Shown here in pieces: positions 1 through 5,566 of a stretch of DNA of 5,566 bases (its first letter is position 1; the number at the start of each line of letters is the position of its first letter). The position numbers and the translations under genes were made by a program. Location of the stretch: NCBI GenBank assembly GCA_027083115.1, contig JALWQN010000061.1, positions 1 to 5,566 of the forward strand, written 5' to 3'. Source of the stretch: Desulfurococcales archaeon. Its GTDB lineage: Archaea; Thermoproteota; Thermoprotei_A; Sulfolobales; NBVN01. The notes beneath the pieces were generated by a model. That model worked only from the letters and a program-made list of their open reading frames with translations. It was not told where the DNA came from and did no database searches.

Positions 1-860
1 CCTATTAGAACATAACTTACTGGAATAATTGCTCCAACACTCCTCACTAAGTAGTGAGGGCCATAAAGCGGTGTGGCTGCCAAAGCAATAGCTACAGGAA
101 CGACCTCGTAAGTCCAAAGATATACATCTTCCTTAGTGACCTTCTTGAAGAAGGGCAGTAGGACCACCTGCAGTGCAGCCACACCTAACAATATATTGAA
201 TCCTGCCCAAGACATCGCTGTGAAGGCTATGAAAATACCTGAGAGCGTCGCGCTGACGTAGGATCTCCTTTTCCATGCCCTAATATGGAAAAATATAGCT
301 GGGAAAAGGAAACCTAAGCCTATCCCGTACTTGACCGTGAATCCAGCCACATGTCTGCTTACGAACATTAGGGAGGCAGTTAAGACAGAGATCGCGGCCG
401 CTATATCTCCCCATAGCTCCCTGGCTGCGAAATATATCCCTAAGGCGGTCATTATGAAAAACACAACTGGCAGGTAAACCATCCAATCATAAAGGGTTAG
501 TGTTGGATTAAGTGGCTTAGCTAGATAGTAAGTCAATATGGTGAATGCAGTCAGCATAGGGGGTTCTGACCTAGTGAAGTCCCTACCCCAAGGATACCAA
601 AATATGTGGGTTATTGGATTATCCTTCACGAGCAAGCCAAAGTAGTCCAGTCCTTTATGCAATAGGTTGCTGGCGATCCAGTATTCTGAGAAAGGATCCA
701 GTTCATTGAGTTGTGGAGTGTACCCCCATGACTCGGTATTGAAGACTATATATAAGCGTAAGTATGAACCAACAATAAGCGAAATAACTAAGACAGTGAC
801 TGAAAGAGCGAGTGCCCAATTTCCTTTAAGGGACTTTAGGAGTCTCTCGCTTCTCATCAT
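1..860 (-). CDS. aglB: AglB/STT3-type oligosaccharyltransferase, N-terminal part (partial, cut by left edge)
   Basis: This is the catalytic subunit of archaeal N-glycosylation (GT66/STT3 family), a membrane enzyme that moves a glycan from a dolichol carrier to Asn in N-X-S/T on the outer face. The 286 visible residues begin with a short basic N-terminus and a membrane helix at about 15-40. The first catalytic motif follows, ELDPFSEY at 53-60 with D55, then WYPWGRD at 88-94, matching the STT3 WYPLGR block, and several more hydrophobic helices. RHVAGF at 169-174 aligns with eukaryotic RSVAGSYDNEG, but the D-N-E positions read V176-K177-Y178. The helix with SWAGFN (217-222) also fits STT3. The C-terminal WWDYG region lies beyond the window. 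The start is ATG at 860, with a second ATG directly after it; a stop at 878-876 limits extension. It lies 32 bases after the permease stop, so it may be cotranscribed. STT3 membership is secure; activity is not proven. Confidence 0.87.
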   Translation of the reverse strand, partial: MMRSERLLKSLKGNWALALSVTVLVISLIVGSYLRLYIVFNTESWGYTPQLNELDPFSEYWIASNLLHKGLDYFGLLVKDNPITHIFWYPWGRDFTRSEPPMLTAFTILTYYLAKPLNPTLTLYDWMVYLPVVFFIMTALGIYFAARELWGDIAAAISVLTASLMFVSRHVAGFTVKYGIGLGFLFPAIFFHIRAWKRRSYVSATLSGIFIAFTAMSWAGFNILLGVAALQVVLLPFFKKVTKEDVYLWTYEVVPVAIALAATPLYGPHYLVRSVGAIIPVSYVLI

Positions 861-889
861 CCAAGACCCATTACGTTAATTGAAAACTC

Positions 890-897
890 ATTTTAAG
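890..897 (-). promoter_or_regulatory. Possible TATA box for aglB
   Basis: CTTAAAAT on the minus strand is centred about 33 bases before the aglB ATG, similar to the spacing seen for the rightward winged-helix gene. It overlaps the stop codon of the permease gene, so it could give aglB its own transcript in addition to readthrough. It is a weak AT-rich match and could be chance. Confidence 0.25.
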
Positions 898-2137
898 TTT
901 TAGAGTATATTATTTTTTCCTCATTAAAGAGCTTAAGGGATAGCCAAAGCAAAACTCCAATAATGACTAACATGGCTATCAGGTGAGTAGTCACTAGAGA
1001 GAATTCATTGGTGACTATATGCTCTATCATACCTACTGCGTGAGTATATGGGATTGCGTAAAGGATATATCTGACTATTGCTGGTGTGATCTTATCGAGG
1101 TCTACATAGAGTGCCATGAAGAAAACGAGGGAAGCAAGGCCAATCACTATTAGGGAAAATGTTTGGGCGACCCTATAGCTACCTGACCTGATCACTAAAG
1201 GCAGTATTATTGCTAGAGAAGCAAGCACGGATAAATAAACAGCTAATGCGTGAGTGGCTATTAAGGAAGGCGTTATGTAGCCGAACATATTAATCCCGTA
1301 AGTCATGGAGGGAAGGGTGAAGAACAGTATGAGGCCGGCAGCATCTGCTAGACCAGTAATTAATCCAACAAGTGATGTTGACAGTATTTTGCCAATTATG
1401 AGTGCCCACCTAGGTACAGGAGTAGCCAATAAGGATTCGAAGGTCTTCCTCTCTTTCTCGCCTATCACTGAATCCGTTATATAAGCAGTTGATGGGGTAG
1501 TGACGAATATTAAGCTGAAAGCCAGTAATCTAGCTATAGCTATCCTTATGCTTTCAGCATAACTTACTTGCCCTCCTTGAGGGCCTACGAAGACCGTGGC
1601 CGTAAGTATGGGGTTAAGTACTGAGTCAGGTCTTAACTTAATGGATGAAAGCTCCCCTAAGTACTCCACCTTAGCTTCAGAAACCTTTCTTGAGTACTGA
1701 GCTAATACAGAATTAACAATATTTACTGCTTGATCTGCCTTGCTTGAGGCAACGTTCTTAACTATCCTTACAACAGCTGTTCTGTTAAAGGAAGTTAAGT
1801 TAGCTATGAAGGACCTAGGAATAACAACCTTAAGATCAGGCACTAGTTTATTGTTTCTTTCTTCGTGGGTAATTACCAAATATCCACCATTCCTGAGTGC
1901 ATCAATTATTTGTGTTTTTAATTCGGAGGAAGAAATATTGAGGATATTGCCTATTGACCCACAGGCTTTATCGTCGTCAACAACCACAACAACTCCTGGC
2001 TGAAGTTGCTGAGCATATATGGAGGAAATCCCTAAGAGAGGCATCATAATTAAAGGCATGAGGGCTATGGCGGCAAGGGTCCTAACATCCCTTAACATGT
2101 CCTTTAGCTCTTTCCAAAGTACTGGATAGAGCGACAA
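893..2137 (-). CDS. ABC-2 type transporter membrane protein, NatB-like
   Basis: This 414-residue permease is the membrane half of an ABC exporter of the ABC-2/NatB type; the substrate cannot be read from sequence. After a cytoplasmic start (WKELKDMLRD, 8-17) comes one membrane helix at about 20-42, then a large probably external domain at about 44-195, then roughly five helices: about 201-222, 244-275, 291-316, 322-345 and 380-404. The segment GEKERKTFESLLATPVPR (226-243) is the cytoplasmic coupling motif typical of NatB-like proteins. The external domain holds three N-X-S/T sequons at N67, N113 and N118, which AglB could modify. The start is TTG, touching the stop of the ATPase gene and preceded by a strong ribosome-binding sequence. 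The next Met (residue 14) would remove the conserved KELKD stretch, so TTG is preferred. Its neighbour gives the matching ATPase. The family is well supported; Na+ export is only one known role of relatives. Confidence 0.87.
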   Translation of the reverse strand: MSLYPVLWKELKDMLRDVRTLAAIALMPLIMMPLLGISSIYAQQLQPGVVVVVDDDKACGSIGNILNISSSELKTQIIDALRNGGYLVITHEERNNKLVPDLKVVIPRSFIANLTSFNRTAVVRIVKNVASSKADQAVNIVNSVLAQYSRKVSEAKVEYLGELSSIKLRPDSVLNPILTATVFVGPQGGQVSYAESIRIAIARLLAFSLIFVTTPSTAYITDSVIGEKERKTFESLLATPVPRWALIIGKILSTSLVGLITGLADAAGLILFFTLPSMTYGINMFGYITPSLIATHALAVYLSVLASLAIILPLVIRSGSYRVAQTFSLIVIGLASLVFFMALYVDLDKITPAIVRYILYAIPYTHAVGMIEHIVTNEFSLVTTHLIAMLVIIGVLLWLSLKLFNEEKIIYSKT

Positions 2138-2884
2138 TTAGCTCCCCTCACCAACAATGCTTATGAATACGTCCTCAAGATTTCTACCGCCATAATTCTC
2201 CTTCAATCTCTCAGGGCTTCCCTCTGCAACAATTACCCCCTTATTTATTAGGGCCACGTAATCGCAGATGGCCTCCACCTCAAGCATGTTGTGGGAAGAT
2301 AAGATTACAGTAGATCCTGTCTCATTAACGTACTCCCTAACCATTCGCCTGATCCTGTATGAAGAAAAAACATCTAGGCCAGAGGTTGGTTCATCTAGGA
2401 TGACTAGCTCGGAACCAACCATTAAGGCCCTTGCTATAGCTACCCTTCTGGCCATCCCCTTGCTATATTCTGAAGCCTTTCTACTCAAGTCCTTCTTGCT
2501 CAGGCCAGATATTTTAGCTCCCTGCTCTGCAATTTCATTAGCTCTGTCTCTCCCGTAGTAAATCATTGCGTAATATAGGAGGTTCTCCCACCCGGTCAGC
2601 CTCTGATAAAGTCCGGCGTCCTCCGGCAAATAAGAAATTCTGCCTCTTACTTTCTCCTTTTCTTCAGGCATTCTAAAACCTAAGACCTTAACTTCTCCAG
2701 AATCTGGCTTTACAAGGCCTGAAAGAATCCTTAAGGTGGTTGTTTTTCCCGCCCCGTTAGGCCCTATCAAGGCATATACACTTCCTTCCGGAACTTTAAA
2801 GGATAACTTGTTTAGCGCAGTGACTTTCTTGAATCTTTTGACTACATCCTTCATCATCACTGCTAAGTTATCTCTCAAACCCAA
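2138..2884 (-). CDS. ABC transporter ATP-binding protein, NatA/DrrA-like
   Basis: This is the cytoplasmic ATPase that powers the adjoining NatB-like permease. All nucleotide-binding motifs are present in its 248 residues: Walker A GPNGAGKTT (41-49), Q-loop region YLPED (85-89, with Glu where many ABC proteins have Gln, as in other NatA-like proteins), signature YSKGM (140-144) in place of LSGGQ, Walker B VILDEP (161-166) with catalytic E165, D-loop SGLD (168-171) and switch H198. The length suits a single-domain exporter ATPase. The start is uncertain. TTG at 2884 keeps the whole first beta strand (AVMMKDVVKRF) and lies about 27 bases after a TATA-like box, which would make the mRNA leaderless. 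GTG 2860, ATG 2857 and ATG 2854 are alternatives; the ATGs would clip that strand slightly. It is the first gene of the leftward unit, and its stop TAA directly abuts the permease TTG. Confidence 0.92.
   Translation of the reverse strand: MGLRDNLAVMMKDVVKRFKKVTALNKLSFKVPEGSVYALIGPNGAGKTTTLRILSGLVKPDSGEVKVLGFRMPEEKEKVRGRISYLPEDAGLYQRLTGWENLLYYAMIYYGRDRANEIAEQGAKISGLSKKDLSRKASEYSKGMARRVAIARALMVGSELVILDEPTSGLDVFSSYRIRRMVREYVNETGSTVILSSHNMLEVEAICDYVALINKGVIVAEGSPERLKENYGGRNLEDVFISIVGEGS
2142..2152 (-). promoter_or_regulatory. Ribosome-binding site of the permease gene
   Basis: GGTGAGGGGAG on the minus strand lies inside the last codons of the ATPase gene, with its GGTGA core (2152-2148) ten bases before the TTG start at 2137. 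GGTGA matches the archaeal 16S anti-Shine-Dalgarno sequence. It decides the TTG start and fits the pattern that internal genes of crenarchaeal operons use such sites while first genes often do not. Confidence 0.6.
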
Positions 2885-2907
2885 GACCAGCTTAACTTTC
2901 TGTTTAG

Positions 2908-2914
2908 TAATTAA
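2908..2914 (-). promoter_or_regulatory. Possible TATA box for the ABC transporter unit
   Basis: TTAATTA on the minus strand, within TTTCTTAATTAC, is centred about 27 bases before TTG 2884, the expected spacing for a leaderless archaeal transcript. The match to a strong TATA box is only fair. It gives modest support to the TTG start, or to a leader of about 27 bases if ATG 2857 is used. Confidence 0.35.
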
Positions 2915-2975
2915 GAAAGGTTTCCTCGATTCCCTTCATGAACTTCTAAAAGCATTAGGGTCGTTTTAAACCATA

Positions 2976-2986
2976 AAGTATTACTT
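2976..2986. promoter_or_regulatory. Short palindrome AAGTA-T-TACTT, possible operator
   Basis: Five-base arms surround a single central base. The right side, ATTACTT (2980-2986), is identical to seven bases of the half-site of the longer palindrome before panB. It lies about 90 bases from the starts on either side, too far from the TATA boxes for simple blocking. In AT-rich DNA a match of this size can arise by chance. Confidence 0.2.
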
Positions 2987-2990
2987 CATA

Positions 2991-3007
2991 TTTACCTTTA
3001 CCTTACC
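2991..3007. repeat. TTTACC direct repeat (three near copies)
   Basis: Two exact TTTACC units are followed by TTACC, with a six-base period, in the middle of the divergent spacer. It could be a small slippage repeat or tandem contact sites for a DNA-binding protein; nothing here tells which. Confidence 0.45.
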
Positions 3008-3034
3008 TAATGAAATAAATGATAAAGTTACTCG

Positions 3035-3044
3035 TTTTTTATAA
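3035..3044 (+). promoter_or_regulatory. TATA box of the winged-helix/panE/panB unit
   Basis: TTTTTTATAA is a strong match to the archaeal TATA box. Its centre predicts transcription starting near 3066, giving a leader of only about 8-11 bases before GTG 3074 or ATG 3077. No clear Shine-Dalgarno sequence lies between, which fits a leaderless or near-leaderless first gene. Confidence 0.6.
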
Positions 3045-3076
3045 TCCCTAACAATCCACGAATTATAGGGTTTGTG

Positions 3077-3757
3077 ATGGTTACCCTTACTGAGTCCATA
3101 ATTGCAGAATTTCTTCTGAAGTACGGGGAAAGAGGTAAGGCAGTTATTAAGGCTGCGCTAGAGGTCTCCCAAGAATACAGAGACTCAGGGAGATGGGATC
3201 TAGGGCACTTCGACTTTAAGGGGTTGGTTAGGAAGCTTGAGGAGTTAGGTATTCATTATAACCCTAGCCGGCTATTGCGTATTATGGAGAGGGACTATGG
3301 AATAATAGAAACTTCTTATAGGTCAGGCTCTCAAAGATGGTTTACTTTTTCTGATATGGAGGCGATTAAGAAGGTCCTTAAATCCTTAGAAAACAGCACG
3401 AACTTCTTGATTGATGATCCAGAAGTTTTTGCTTTAGAGCTTCAGGTAAAGGCACTCCGGGTTGACAACATATACGAGAAAGTTAGGGACATGAGTAGTA
3501 AACCGAAATTAACTTCTGCCGATAAAGAATTCCTGAAGAAAACAGTTTTTGAGGATCTTCCCTTGATTGCTAAAGTACTTAAAGAAACTTACAGGTATGA
3601 TGGTTTATTTGATGAGTTCAAGTACAGAGCAACTAACTTGCTTAGGTTGCTTAATAAGTTAATCCGTGAAGTACCTGAAAAAACTAAATCTCTCAGTGAT
3701 ACTTTATCTAAGGAATCATCTGCCTTACCCACTAAATTAAGGCGGGCTCCTCAATGA
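3077..3757 (+). CDS. Uncharacterised protein with probable winged-helix N-terminus, cotranscribed with panE
   Basis: I do not recognise this 226-residue protein as a named family. Residues about 46-93 look like a winged-helix DNA-binding fold: a helix (FKGLVRKLEELG), a turn with NPS, a second helix (RLLRIMERDYG), then two short strands with a Gly/Ser turn (IIETSYRSGSQRWFTF). The leading segment (LTESIIAEFLLKYGERGKAVIKAALEV) is also helical. Residues about 95-210 are charged and helix-rich, with no membrane segment, metal-binding cysteines or enzyme motif that I can see; they may serve for dimerisation or ligand sensing. ATG 3077 is chosen, but an adjacent in-frame GTG at 3074 is equally possible. 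The stop overlaps the panE start as ATGA, so the two are almost certainly translated together. The context suggests a regulator of pantoate/CoA synthesis. This is inference; it could have an unrelated role such as nucleoid binding. Confidence 0.8.
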   Translation: MVTLTESIIAEFLLKYGERGKAVIKAALEVSQEYRDSGRWDLGHFDFKGLVRKLEELGIHYNPSRLLRIMERDYGIIETSYRSGSQRWFTFSDMEAIKKVLKSLENSTNFLIDDPEVFALELQVKALRVDNIYEKVRDMSSKPKLTSADKEFLKKTVFEDLPLIAKVLKETYRYDGLFDEFKYRATNLLRLLNKLIREVPEKTKSLSDTLSKESSALPTKLRRAPQ

Positions 3758-4695
3758 AGTATGCCATTATAGGTCCTGGGTCAGTAGGCTCATTAATAAC
3801 TTACTCACTTAATCAGTCGGGAATTGAGCCACTCATAATTTTCAGGACAACCCAAAAAGCTAAGCTTGCAGGTATGAGGGGTTTAAGTCTTCAGTTATCT
3901 AATCAAGCCACAACAAGCTTAAGGGGTTACTTCACTAGCTATAGCGAAATTCCTGAAGGTTATATAGACATTGCCTTCATTTGCACGAAATCCTATGATG
4001 TCCCTATGGCAACCCGTTCACTTAAGCCAAAACTTAAGGAAAAAGCCACTGTGATTTCCGTACAGAATGGTTTAGGATCTTATGAAGCAATCGAAGCTAT
4101 GCTTCCTGAAGCGGAAGTTCTCGCTCTTGTGCTTAATTGCGGAATCTTTAGAAAGAGCGATTATGACTTTATGTTTTCTGGGTGCAGCAAGTCCTACATA
4201 GGCTGGCAAAGGAAGGAGCTTCCAGAGAATATTGATTTAGTTGCGGAGCCCCTCAAACCAATTAATGTTAAGCTTGTTAAGAACATAACGCCATACAGAT
4301 GGATTAAGTTAGCCGTTAACGCTGCTGTTAACCCACTAACAGCAATTAGGGGTGTGAAGAACGGGGATATCTTAATTGATAAGTACTTACGTACTTTAGC
4401 TTTCTCCGTAGTTAATGAAGTTAAGGCAGTTGTTGATTCACTAAAAATAAGGGTCTTTAAAGATCCGATGAAGGAACTAGTTAAGGTTGTTGATGTAACA
4501 AAAAATAATTACTCGTCGATGCTGCAAGACATTTTAGCAGGTAGACGAACCGAAATTGATTTCATTAATGGGGCTATTGTGGGTAGAGCCTCAATAGCAG
4601 GTATTGATGTCCCTCTAAATAAAGCTTTATGGTTGCTTGTAAAATCCATAGAGAGCGCAAGCATAAATTCGAAAGCATTATTTAGATCTGAATGA
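3754..4695 (+). CDS. panE: 2-dehydropantoate 2-reductase (ketopantoate reductase)
   Basis: This enzyme reduces ketopantoate to pantoate with NAD(P)H in the cytoplasm, the second step of pantothenate/CoA synthesis. The 313 residues match the usual PanE/ApbA length. The N-terminal Rossmann fold carries GPGSVG (7-12). Active-site residues expected from E. coli PanE are all visible: K79 in CTKS (E. coli K72), N105 in VQNGLG (N98), K185 in WIKLAVNAAVNPLTA (K176), the SSML serines at 254-255 (around S244), and E267 in RRTEIDFING (E256). The NPLTA and TEIDFING blocks are the most diagnostic. The start ATG overlaps the stop of the winged-helix gene by four bases, implying translational coupling. PanB, the preceding enzyme of the pathway, is encoded 47 bases downstream. 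A studied Thermococcus PanE is inhibited by CoA; whether this one is cannot be judged. Cofactor preference is also unclear. No truncation or missing catalytic residue is seen. Confidence 0.94.
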   Translation: MKYAIIGPGSVGSLITYSLNQSGIEPLIIFRTTQKAKLAGMRGLSLQLSNQATTSLRGYFTSYSEIPEGYIDIAFICTKSYDVPMATRSLKPKLKEKATVISVQNGLGSYEAIEAMLPEAEVLALVLNCGIFRKSDYDFMFSGCSKSYIGWQRKELPENIDLVAEPLKPINVKLVKNITPYRWIKLAVNAAVNPLTAIRGVKNGDILIDKYLRTLAFSVVNEVKAVVDSLKIRVFKDPMKELVKVVDVTKNNYSSMLQDILAGRRTEIDFINGAIVGRASIAGIDVPLNKALWLLVKSIESASINSKALFRSE

Positions 4696-4709
4696 TGTGT
4701 CGTAAAACA

Positions 4710-4719
4710 AATTAATTAA
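4710..4719 (+). promoter_or_regulatory. Possible TATA box for panB
   Basis: AATTAATTAA in the panE-panB gap is centred about 28 bases before the panB ATG, predicting transcription starting near 4740. This would allow panB to be transcribed separately from panE. The match is fair, not strong, and readthrough from the upstream promoter remains likely. Confidence 0.35.
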
Positions 4720-4720
4720 G

Positions 4721-4738
4721 GATTACTTTCAAGTAATC
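4721..4738. promoter_or_regulatory. Perfect palindrome GATTACTT-TC-AAGTAATC before panB, candidate operator
   Basis: Two eight-base arms are exact reverse complements with a two-base centre, ending four bases before the panB start. It sits between the TATA-like box and the predicted transcription start, where a dimeric archaeal repressor would block initiation. If transcribed from upstream, it could instead fold as a hairpin that brings AAGG (4718-4721) close to the start codon. No T-run follows, so it is not a terminator. The symmetry is certain; the function is inferred. Confidence 0.5.
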
Positions 4739-4742
4739 AACG

Positions 4743-5566
4743 ATGTCTGAGATGGGGAAGGTTCTTCCGCTTGATTTCATCAAGTACAAAGCGAAAGGAA
4801 AGAAGATAGTTATGGTGACTGCTTACACGTATTATCAGGCTAGGATTGCAGATGAAGCAAACATTGACGGAATCCTTGTAGGGGATTCTCTAGGCATGGT
4901 GATCATGGGGTATCCGTCAACGCTGCAAGTAACTATGAATGAGGTTAAGCATCATGTCAGGGCTGTAGTTAATGCTTCACCTAAGGCGTTAGTCGTTGCC
5001 GACATGCCTTTCCTTAGTTATGAGGTAAGTAAGCAAGAAGCGATTAAGAATGCCGGCGAATTCCTTCGTATTGGTGCGGACGCCGTTAAGATAGAGGGGG
5101 GTTTAGAAGTGATTGATAAGGTTGAAGCTATGGTTAAGGCAGGCATTCCTGTGATGGGACATGTGGGGCTCAACCCGCAGAGATACCTTGTTTTAGGAGG
5201 CTATAGGGTGAGAGGGAAAAAAGCTCTTGATGCTGTCCAAATAATCGAGTCAGCTAAAGCCTTAGAGGAGACAGGTGCTTTCTCGATCGTTATAGAGAAC
5301 ACAACAGCTGAAGTAGGGGCAGAATTAACTAAGGCCCTCAAAATACCTACAATATGTATTGGTGCAGGACCAGAATGTGACGGGCAGATACTTGTTTTCC
5401 ACGATGTTACGGGACTTAATCCTAATCCGCCTTATTTCGTAAGAAAATACAGCAATACTTACGAAATCCTAGTTAATTCATTGAATAAATTTGCTGATGA
5501 TGTACGGAAAGGGCGATTCCCTTCACCAGGTGAGTACAAAAGCATGAAGGAAGATGAGCTTAAGGC
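4743..5566 (+). CDS. panB: 3-methyl-2-oxobutanoate hydroxymethyltransferase (ketopantoate hydroxymethyltransferase), partial at right edge
   Basis: PanB transfers a hydroxymethyl group from methylenetetrahydrofolate, or the archaeal tetrahydropterin equivalent, to 2-ketoisovalerate, making ketopantoate for PanE. The 274 complete codons seen form a TIM-barrel enzyme. VGDSLGM (46-52) holds metal ligand D48, ADMPF (86-90) holds D87, and KIEGG (116-120) holds E118; these correspond to D45, D84 and E114 of E. coli. GHVGLNPQ (139-146) and GGYRVRG (152-158) are strongly conserved. E185 in VIENTT matches catalytic E181, though the residues after it differ from the bacterial ECVP. IGAGPECDGQILVFHD (206-221) closes the active site. 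Family members are about 260-280 residues, so only a few C-terminal residues should be missing. ATG 4743 is chosen because it lies about 28 bases after a TATA-like box; ATG 4752 is an alternative and would lose nothing conserved. It follows panE by 47 bases. Confidence 0.95.
   Translation, partial: MSEMGKVLPLDFIKYKAKGKKIVMVTAYTYYQARIADEANIDGILVGDSLGMVIMGYPSTLQVTMNEVKHHVRAVVNASPKALVVADMPFLSYEVSKQEAIKNAGEFLRIGADAVKIEGGLEVIDKVEAMVKAGIPVMGHVGLNPQRYLVLGGYRVRGKKALDAVQIIESAKALEETGAFSIVIENTTAEVGAELTKALKIPTICIGAGPECDGQILVFHDVTGLNPNPPYFVRKYSNTYEILVNSLNKFADDVRKGRFPSPGEYKSMKEDELK

Larger units (their letters stand above)
2885..3076. other. Divergent intergenic promoter region
   Basis: This 192-base AT-rich spacer separates the leftward ABC/aglB unit from the rightward winged-helix/panE/panB unit. 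I see no convincing gene in it. It holds TATA-like boxes for both directions, a TTTACC direct repeat and a short palindrome, each listed separately. An 11-codon minus-strand frame from ATG 2939 is not supported as a gene. Confidence 0.75.

Noticed and set aside
280..486. Minus-strand open frame of 68 codons
   Set aside because: It lies wholly inside aglB in another frame and shows no family features; the aglB frame explains this stretch.
667..879. Plus-strand open frame of 70 codons
   Set aside because: It is antisense to the start of aglB, whose STT3 motifs are clear; there is no sign of its own promoter or domain.
2268..2558. Plus-strand open frame antisense to the ABC ATPase
   Set aside because: It mirrors the conserved Walker B and signature region of the ATPase and has no independent support.
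2907..2939. Minus-strand 11-codon frame from ATG 2939 before the ATPase, possible leader peptide
   Set aside because: It is very short, overlaps the likely TATA box and has no ribosome-binding signal.
2736..2969. Plus-strand open frame running from the ATPase into the spacer
   Set aside because: Most of it is antisense to the Walker A region, and it crosses the predicted leftward promoter.
3046..3070. CCCTA (3046-3050) and TAGGG (3066-3070) inverted arms near the winged-helix gene start
   Set aside because: Only five bases with a 15-base gap and no extension on either side; likely chance.
4721..4738. Rho-independent-like terminator after panE
   Set aside because: The stem is AT-rich and no T-run follows; it ends four bases before the panB start, so a regulatory site is more likely.
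1..5566. CRISPR array, tRNA or rRNA genes, insertion sequence
   Set aside because: No regularly spaced repeats, no cloverleaf-type conserved arms, and no transposase motifs or terminal inverted repeats were seen.

Overview
The window looks archaeal and most like a thermophilic member of the Thermoproteota (Crenarchaeota), possibly near Sulfolobales. The evidence is an archaeal-type STT3/AglB oligosaccharyltransferase, TATA-like boxes about 27-34 bases before start codons, almost no bacterial-style leaders, two TTG starts, dense gene packing and moderately AT-rich DNA. The lineage is inferred from sequence features, not from a search.

Left half (1-2884, minus strand). Three genes read leftwards from a central divergent promoter region: an ABC ATPase, a NatB-like ABC-2 membrane protein, and the N-terminal 286 residues of AglB, which is cut by the left edge. 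The ATPase stop and the permease start touch. AglB begins 32 bases after the permease stop. The ABC pair probably forms one exporter of unknown substrate. AglB transfers lipid-linked glycan to Asn residues outside the cell. The STT3 fragment shows a clear first catalytic motif, but the usual acidic second motif reads V-K-Y.

Centre (2885-3076). This 192-base non-coding spacer separates the two divergent units. It holds a good TATA box for the rightward unit, a weaker one for the leftward unit, a TTTACC direct repeat and a short palindrome.

Right half (3077-5566, plus strand). An unrecognised protein with a probable winged-helix N-terminus overlaps panE by four bases. PanE (ketopantoate reductase) is followed after 47 bases by panB (ketopantoate hydroxymethyltransferase), cut by the right edge only near its C-terminus. 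PanB makes ketopantoate from 2-ketoisovalerate and PanE reduces it to pantoate, the first two committed steps towards coenzyme A. An 8+2+8 palindrome lies between a TATA-like box and the panB start. The most interesting hypothesis here is that the winged-helix protein is a local regulator of pantoate/CoA synthesis acting at sites such as this palindrome. That is inference from position only.
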